From Flavobacteriaceae bacterium (GTDB lineage: Bacteria > Bacteroidota > Bacteroidia > Flavobacteriales > Flavobacteriaceae): 64,000 nucleotides of DNA. Made by a program: the position numbers and the translations under genes. The stretch is from NCBI GenBank assembly GCA_028280265.1, contig JANQMD010000039.1:1-64000 (forward strand), in the 5' to 3' direction. This document shows, in pieces, positions 59,410 through 64,000 of the stretch. Under the pieces are notes generated by a model. The model saw only the letters and a program-made list of their open reading frames with translations, made no database searches and was not told where the DNA came from. Position 1 is the stretch's first letter; every line of letters begins with the position of its first letter.

Positions 59410-59560
59410 CATAAAGGGGTGCCTGTATAAAATTATGAATGAGAAATTATGAATTTTAAATTTTACAATTCATCATTAAAAACTCGAAATTCGTAATTAA
59501 ATTTAGGCTGAGATCATACCCATAGAACCTAGAACAGGTAATGCTGTTTAGGGACTTATG
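59410..59560 (+). ncRNA. TPP riboswitch (THI element) with enlarged P3 arm
   Basis: The conserved thiamine pyrophosphate aptamer core is plain: GGGGTGCC (59416-59423), GGCTGAGA followed by ATACCC (59507-59521), GAACCT, CAGGTAATGCTG and AGGGA. P1 forms from CATAA (59410-59414) and TTATG (59556-59560). The arm between GCCT and AGGC is about 80 bases long and made of AT-rich ATTATGAAT-like repeats. After P1, GACTT/AAGTC (59553-59566) and AGTCAT/ATGACT (59563-59582) are mutually exclusive hairpins that could form the expression platform. It should repress the downstream receptor when TPP is plentiful. Confidence 0.95.
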
Positions 59561-59650
59561 AAAGTCATGAATTACTATGACTATTATTTAATTATTCAAT
59601 TTTTAACACAAGAATAATTACCTCTTTTTATTCGTTTTAATTTCTTTAAA

Positions 59651-61993
59651 ATGAAAAAAGCATTTGTTTTTTTATTCTTGTTTGTAAGCATTCTTACAAA
59701 CGCCCAAACGTTTACACTTTCAGGAAAAGTTGTAGATAAGGAAAATGATCCATTGCCTGGAGCTTCTGTTTTAATCAAAGAGACAAAACAGGGAACTTCC
59801 ACAGACTTCAATGGTCTTTTTCAATTCAAAGTTTCACAAGGTAGTTATACCTTATCTATTTCTTTTATTGGTTTTAAGACCATAGAGAAAACCGTAGTTT
59901 TATCTGAAAACACTTCTGTAGAGATCATTCTGGTTTCTGAAGAAAATGTGTTGGATGAAGTATTGGTAAAGGCAGTTAGGGCAAATTCTAATATTCCGGT
60001 TACCTATTCCAATCTTTCTAAAAAGGAAATTGCAAAAAGGAATTTGGGGCAAGATATTCCAATTTTGTTGAATTATTTACCCTCTGTAATTTCTTCTTCC
60101 GATGCAGGAGCAGGTGTTGGTTATACCTATTTAAATGTAAGGGGTTCTAATGGCGAACGAATTAATGTAACCATCAATGGGATTCCTTATAACGACGCTG
60201 AAAGTCATGGAACCTTTTTTGTAAACTTAGGTGACTTTGCTTCTTCAACTGAAAATCTACAGTTACAACGCGGTGTGGGAACTTCCACAAATGGAGCAGG
60301 AGCATTTGGCGCTAGTTTAAACATTTTAACTGATGCTGTTTCCGAGAAAGCTTTTGGAGAAATTTCTAATTCTTTTGGTTCTTTTGGAACAAGAAAACAC
60401 AATGTAAAATTTAGTACAGGACGTTTGAATGATCATTTTGAAGTATCTGGACGTGTATCGAACATCTATTCCGATGGATACATAGATCGAGCATTTACAG
60501 ATTTAAAATCGTATTTCTTACAAGGGTCTTACACAGACGAAAACACCTTGATTAAAGTTCTAGTATTTGGGGGTGAAGAACAAACCTACCAAGCATGGAA
60601 TGGATTAACTCCAGCGCAGTTGGCGCAAAATAGACGTCAGAATGCTTTGACCTATGAAAATGAAACCGACAATTATCAACAAGATCACTATCAATTTCAC
60701 TGGAACGAGCAATTGAATGATAACTGGTCTACCAACTTAGGGCTGAATTACACACAAGGAGCTGGATTCTTTGAACAATACAAAACAAATGAAAAAGCAG
60801 CAGACTTTAATAACTTGATTGTAGATGGAAGCGATGTGATTGTAAGAAGATGGTTAGACAATGATTTTTATGTAGCCAATTTCAACTTGAATTATGAAGA
60901 TGAAGATTTGAGTTTGATTTCAGGAATTTCCTATAGTAATTATACGGGTGATCACTTTGGAGAGGTGATTTGGGGAAATAATTTAACTCCTAACACCAAT
61001 ATTAGAGATCGCTATTATTTTAGTGATGCTCGAAAAAATGATTTTAGCATTTTCTCAAAGGCTACTTTCTCTATCGATGAAAAGCTTTCTGCATATATCG
61101 ATCTTCAGGGGCGATTTGTAAACTACCAAACTGGAGGTTTAACCTCTGATAGAGTTCCCATTAGTGTAAATGCTAATTTCAATTTCTTCAATCCAAAACT
61201 AGGTTTTATTTATAAGATTGCAGACGAAAACAGCTTGTATCTTTCTTATGCAAGAGCAAATAGAGAACCCAACAGAAATGATTTTGAAAATGGTGTTTCT
61301 ACCCATGAAACTCTGGATGATATTGAATTTGGATGGCGCTACAAATCGGATAAGTTCCGTTTGAATACCAATGTGTATTTTATGAACTACAAAAACCAGT
61401 TGGTGCTAACTGGTGCTTTAGATGGTGTGGGAGCCCCCATTCGTGCAACGAGTGGAAAAAGCTATCGTTTAGGCTTGGAAATTGATACCGATATTCAATT
61501 AGGAGAACAATTTGCTATTCGCTCTAATGCCGCTTTTAGTTCCAACAAGAGCATAGATTTTTTTGCTTCTATTAATGGAACATTGCAAAACTTAGGAAAC
61601 ACATCATTGTCTTTTTCTCCAAATGTAATTGTTGGAAATGCTTTTGTGTATCAAGCATCAGATAGCTTTCAAATGTCTTTCTTATCGAAATTTGTAGGAG
61701 AACAATTTATGAGCAATTTAAACAGTCGTGTTTCTCGCTTGGATGTTTTGGACAGCTACTTTACCAGTGATCTAAACTTTGTATATACGATTGATACTGA
61801 AAAGATTTTCGATTCTATTGTAATAACAGGATTGATCAATAATATTTTCAATAGAGAATATGTAGATAGAGGATACTACTTTACTTTCGATGATACTTGG
61901 ACGACTCCTGGAACCACAACTACCGTTGACGGAGCTGGATATTTCCCACAAGCTACCACTAATTTCTTGGTTGGCGTGACCTTACGATTTTAA
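59651..61993 (+). CDS. TonB-dependent receptor, probably for thiamine
   Basis: The 780-residue outer-membrane receptor has a signal peptide (MKKAFVFLFLFVSILTNAQ), a carboxypeptidase-like domain (about 20-108, FTLSGKVVDKENDPLPGASVLI) and a plug (about 115-230, IPILLNYLPSVISSSDAGAGVGYTYLNVRGSNGERINVTINGIPYND, LQLQRGVGTSTNGAGAFGASLNI). A barrel of alternating aromatic strands ends in TTNFLVGVTLRF with the C-terminal Phe. The TPP riboswitch in its leader points to thiamine or a thiamine precursor as substrate. The energy source would be TonB-ExbBD, not encoded here. Confidence 0.93.
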   Translation: MKKAFVFLFLFVSILTNAQTFTLSGKVVDKENDPLPGASVLIKETKQGTSTDFNGLFQFKVSQGSYTLSISFIGFKTIEKTVVLSENTSVEIILVSEENVLDEVLVKAVRANSNIPVTYSNLSKKEIAKRNLGQDIPILLNYLPSVISSSDAGAGVGYTYLNVRGSNGERINVTINGIPYNDAESHGTFFVNLGDFASSTENLQLQRGVGTSTNGAGAFGASLNILTDAVSEKAFGEISNSFGSFGTRKHNVKFSTGRLNDHFEVSGRVSNIYSDGYIDRAFTDLKSYFLQGSYTDENTLIKVLVFGGEEQTYQAWNGLTPAQLAQNRRQNALTYENETDNYQQDHYQFHWNEQLNDNWSTNLGLNYTQGAGFFEQYKTNEKAADFNNLIVDGSDVIVRRWLDNDFYVANFNLNYEDEDLSLISGISYSNYTGDHFGEVIWGNNLTPNTNIRDRYYFSDARKNDFSIFSKATFSIDEKLSAYIDLQGRFVNYQTGGLTSDRVPISVNANFNFFNPKLGFIYKIADENSLYLSYARANREPNRNDFENGVSTHETLDDIEFGWRYKSDKFRLNTNVYFMNYKNQLVLTGALDGVGAPIRATSGKSYRLGLEIDTDIQLGEQFAIRSNAAFSSNKSIDFFASINGTLQNLGNTSLSFSPNVIVGNAFVYQASDSFQMSFLSKFVGEQFMSNLNSRVSRLDVLDSYFTSDLNFVYTIDTEKIFDSIVITGLINNIFNREYVDRGYYFTFDDTWTTPGTTTTVDGAGYFPQATTNFLVGVTLRF

Positions 61994-62010
61994 AAATCAA
62001 AATCATCCAT

Positions 62011-62041
62011 AAAAAAACCGAGGCAAATGTCTCGGTTTTTT
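62011..62041. terminator. Bidirectional terminator
   Basis: AAAAAAACCGAG (62011-62022) pairs with CTCGGTTTTTT (62031-62041), loop GCAAATGT. It serves the receptor gene on the plus strand and the convergent membrane-protein gene, whose stop codon it touches, on the minus strand. Confidence 0.9.
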
Positions 62042-62240
62042 ATTCTTCTCCGTTGTTTTGAAAAACTTGATATAAAAAGTCCAATACTAAAAGGCTTATG
62101 AATAGTGCTGCTACTGCTAAATACACAAACAAATCCCAAGGTCCGCTTCCAGCTGCACTATAAAGCATTATAAAAAATAGTATGCTGCTGAGTGCTCCAT
62201 AGAGAACAACTTTATTTAAAATGGTCCATTTGTATGTCAT
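62040..62240 (-). CDS. Small two-helix membrane protein
   Basis: The 66-residue protein has two transmembrane segments (VVLYGALSSILFFIMLYSAA and LFVYLAVAALFISLLVLDFLYQV) and an acidic tail. It is not recognised as a named family. It overlaps the HMA protein gene by one base and is the last gene of the minus-strand sulfur/metal cluster, so it may be co-expressed with it. Confidence 0.7.
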   Translation of the reverse strand: MTYKWTILNKVVLYGALSSILFFIMLYSAAGSGPWDLFVYLAVAALFISLLVLDFLYQVFQNNGEE

Positions 62241-62506
62241 TAGTTACCCAACCTGCCCACAGCACAGCTTACAAAGGATTTGGCTTTATGAAGCACTGTA
62301 TTCTTATCACCTGTTTCTGGGTATCCTAGTTTAGATAATTTTTCTTTGATCATTGAAACTACATCTTTTCCATGTGATACTTTTACTTCGGAAGTCTCTA
62401 CATTTACGTCTACTTTCTCAACAGAATCAATGCCTAAAATTCCTTTTTTAATTGTAGCAGCACATCCACCACATTTTAAATTTTCTATTTGAATTGTTGT
62501 TGTCAT
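62240..62506 (-). CDS. Heavy-metal-associated (HMA) domain protein
   Basis: The product of about 88 residues is an HMA domain, MTTTIQIENLKCGGCAATIKKGI, with the metal-binding motif CGGC at about residues 12-15 in place of the usual CxxC in GMTCxxC. Typical strands follow (VEKVDVNVETSEVKVSHG, IKEKLSKLGYPE). A C-terminal tail of about 20 residues holds another cysteine (KSFVSCAVG). Copper is the usual ligand but is not proven. The start at 62506 follows the rhodanese stop by 4 bases; an upstream ATG would overlap it. Confidence 0.88.
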   Translation of the reverse strand: MTTTIQIENLKCGGCAATIKKGILGIDSVEKVDVNVETSEVKVSHGKDVVSMIKEKLSKLGYPETGDKNTVLHKAKSFVSCAVGRLGN

Positions 62507-62510
62507 ATTT

Positions 62511-62879
62511 TTACTTTTTTTTCCAACCATCGTAACCGTCGTCTACAGAGTACACAGTTGCAAAGCCTTTTTTTACCATCAACTTTGCGGCTCTCAAACT
62601 TCTTCCTCCAGCTTTGCAGTATACGTAAACAGGTTTGTTCTTGTTTAGCTTTTCAGAAACTTTCTCTAAGAAATTATCTTGATAAATATCCGCAAACACA
62701 GCTCCTTCAATGGTTCCTTGAGCAATTTCTTCTGCTGTTCTCACATCCAAAAGTTGCAAACTTCCTTTTTGATATACTTTTTGAAAATCAGTTTGAGAGA
62801 TACGTTGCACTCCTTTTTTCTCTTGTGAATTACAAGAAAGTATTATGAGGCTGCATAAAATTATAAGGCCATTTTTCAT
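62511..62879 (-). CDS. Rhodanese-like lipoprotein
   Basis: The 122-residue protein has a lipobox (LIILSC, Cys16) and a single rhodanese domain: LQLLDVRTAEEIAQGTIEGAVFADIY and the active-site loop VYCKAGGRSLRAAKLM with catalytic Cys at about residue 88. Lipoprotein anchoring in the periplasm suggests handling of sulfane sulfur outside the cytoplasm. It lies 6 bases after the MBL-rhodanese gene and belongs to its transcript. Confidence 0.9.
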   Translation of the reverse strand: MKNGLIILCSLIILSCNSQEKKGVQRISQTDFQKVYQKGSLQLLDVRTAEEIAQGTIEGAVFADIYQDNFLEKVSEKLNKNKPVYVYCKAGGRSLRAAKLMVKKGFATVYSVDDGYDGWKKK

Positions 62880-62885
62880 TTTCTC

Positions 62886-64000
62886 TTACTTTGATGAAGA
62901 ACAAGATACTACATCTGTTCTTTTGATTCCTGTTTTTTTAATGGCTCCATAGCCTCCAGCAACATCAATTACTTTATGGAACCCTCTTGCTTTTAAAATA
63001 GAAGCTGCAATTACAGAACGATACCCTCCTGCACAGTGTAAGTAAAAGTCTTCATCAGTTGGAAACTCAGCAATATGATCATTTAAGAAATCTAGTGGGG
63101 TACTAGGAACATTTTCAATATGTTCAGAAGCATATTCTCCAGGTTTTCTAACATCAAATACCAATGCATTTTCATTGATTCTTTGTTCTAAAACTTCAGC
63201 AGAAACAGATTGCAACGTATCGACTTCTTTATGAGATGCTTTCCACGACTCAAGACCTCCTTCTAGGTATCCTAAAACATTGTCAAATCCAACTCGAGAG
63301 AGTCTGGTAATTGTTTCTTCAGCTTTCCCTTCTGGAACCACTAATAATATAGGTTGTTCAATATCTTTAATCAAAGCACCCACCCAAGGAGCAAACGTTC
63401 CTCCTAAGCCTATGAATATGGATTGCGGTATGAATCCTTTGATAAATTCGAATTGATGACGAACATCTAAAATGAGTGCATCTGTCTCATTGGCTACTAG
63501 TTCGAAGTCATTGACAGATAAGGCTCTTGCTCCAGATTTAATTACTTTATCTATTGATTGGTATCCTTCTTTATTTAATTTCACATTTAACGGGAAGTAA
63601 GCTGGTGGTGGCAACAATCCATCTGTAACTTCTTTAATGAATTCTTCTCTCGACATGTTGGACCGCAATGCGTAATTTGTTTTCTTTTGATCTCCAATCG
63701 TTCCTACTGTTTCTTTACTCAAGTTTTTACCACATGCAGAACCTGCTCCGTGCGCTGGATATACAATCACATCATCGGCCAATGTCATGATTTTATTTCT
63801 CAGGCTATCAAATAGAATACCTGCTAGCTCTTCCTGTGTCATACTAGCCGCTTTTTGGGCCAAATCTGGGCGTCCAACATCTCCTAAAAATAATGTATCT
63901 CCACTAAAAATTGCATGATCTTTTCCTTCTGCATTTTTTAGTAAATATGTGGTACTCTCCATTGTATGCCCTGGAGTGTGAAGGGCAGTTATTGTAATAT
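62886..64000 (-). CDS. MBL-fold hydrolase fused to rhodanese domains (partial, cut by window edge)
   Basis: The frame continues to the last base; the visible N-terminal part reads ALHTPGHTMESTTYLL and so belongs to the metallo-beta-lactamase fold (TPGHT zinc box, FSGDTLFLGDVGRPDL, VYPAHGAGSACGKNL). Two rhodanese modules follow. The first (DALILDVRHQFEFIKGFIPQSIFIGL) lacks a clear catalytic cysteine (LLVVPEGKAEE). The second (ALVFDVRKPGEYASEHIENV) has one in YLHCAGGYRSVIAA. This is the persulfide dioxygenase/rhodanese-like layout for sulfide detoxification. The ATG at 63962 is internal; the true start is beyond the window. Confidence 0.9.
   Translation of the reverse strand, partial: ITITALHTPGHTMESTTYLLKNAEGKDHAIFSGDTLFLGDVGRPDLAQKAASMTQEELAGILFDSLRNKIMTLADDVIVYPAHGAGSACGKNLSKETVGTIGDQKKTNYALRSNMSREEFIKEVTDGLLPPPAYFPLNVKLNKEGYQSIDKVIKSGARALSVNDFELVANETDALILDVRHQFEFIKGFIPQSIFIGLGGTFAPWVGALIKDIEQPILLVVPEGKAEETITRLSRVGFDNVLGYLEGGLESWKASHKEVDTLQSVSAEVLEQRINENALVFDVRKPGEYASEHIENVPSTPLDFLNDHIAEFPTDEDFYLHCAGGYRSVIAASILKARGFHKVIDVAGGYGAIKKTGIKRTDVVSCSSSK

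Overview
The window reads as a chromosomal segment of a low-GC member of the Bacteroidota, most likely a marine Flavobacteriaceae. Supporting signs are type IX secretion C-terminal sorting domains, a SusC-type TonB-dependent receptor with an N-terminal carboxypeptidase-like domain, Bacteroidota-restricted families (DUF3667, DUF5916, DUF3127, DUF5117-type metalloproteases, haem_bd, bacterial GGGP synthase), weak ribosome-binding sites, and several -7 elements fitting TAnnTTTG. A secreted GH81 beta-1,3-glucanase suggests laminarin use. No rRNA, tRNA, prophage, insertion sequence or CRISPR array was seen.

Layout. 1-430: a perfect heptamer tandem repeat followed by decayed low-complexity repeats. 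439-13258: apaG, a DUF3667 protein without a normal start codon, an NRDE protein, a small envelope protein, pruA, a DUF5916 protein, a large zinc metalloprotease, a zinc-finger-like membrane protein, a DUF3127 protein with an SSB-like tail, a flavin reductase and a histidine kinase. 13459-17193: the modular GH81 enzyme. 17341-24816: HIT protein, greA, a Rieske-like lipoprotein, purK-purE, an M3 peptidase and a surface protein. 24996-36743: a glycosyltransferase with a haem-binding protein, lpdA, a PagL-like lipid A deacylase, pabB-like, tilS, ppc and a ComM/YifB ATPase.

36830-47064 is the most remarkable block. It is a tightly overlapping minus-strand operon of eleven genes plus one divergent gene, encoding a non-canonical type II secretion / type IV pilus-like machine: inner-membrane platform GspF, pseudopilins, a GspC/PilP-like protein, ATPase GspE, a minimal GxGD prepilin peptidase, PilO- and PilM/N-like proteins, a secretin, a possible pilotin lipoprotein, and a divergently transcribed major pseudopilin. 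It is followed by a leucine-rich-repeat T9SS surface protein, a DASS transporter, a tail-fibre-like secreted protein and ahcY.

54999-61993 holds a phosphopantetheinyl transferase, GGGP synthase, and an overlapping set (YkoF-like thiamine-binding protein, PnuC/PnuT permease, NadR-like kinase, ArfB). Next come two small paralogous XRE regulators that share a palindromic operator candidate, then a TPP riboswitch controlling a TonB-dependent receptor. Together these suggest a thiamine uptake and phosphorylation route. The right edge (62040-64000) is a minus-strand sulfur/metal cluster: an MBL-rhodanese fusion cut by the window end, a rhodanese lipoprotein, a heavy-metal-associated protein and a small membrane protein.

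Intergenic gaps carry several families of short palindromic repeats. One pair has hairpin stems with a compensatory base-pair change. Functions are assigned from sequence motifs alone; no database search was possible.
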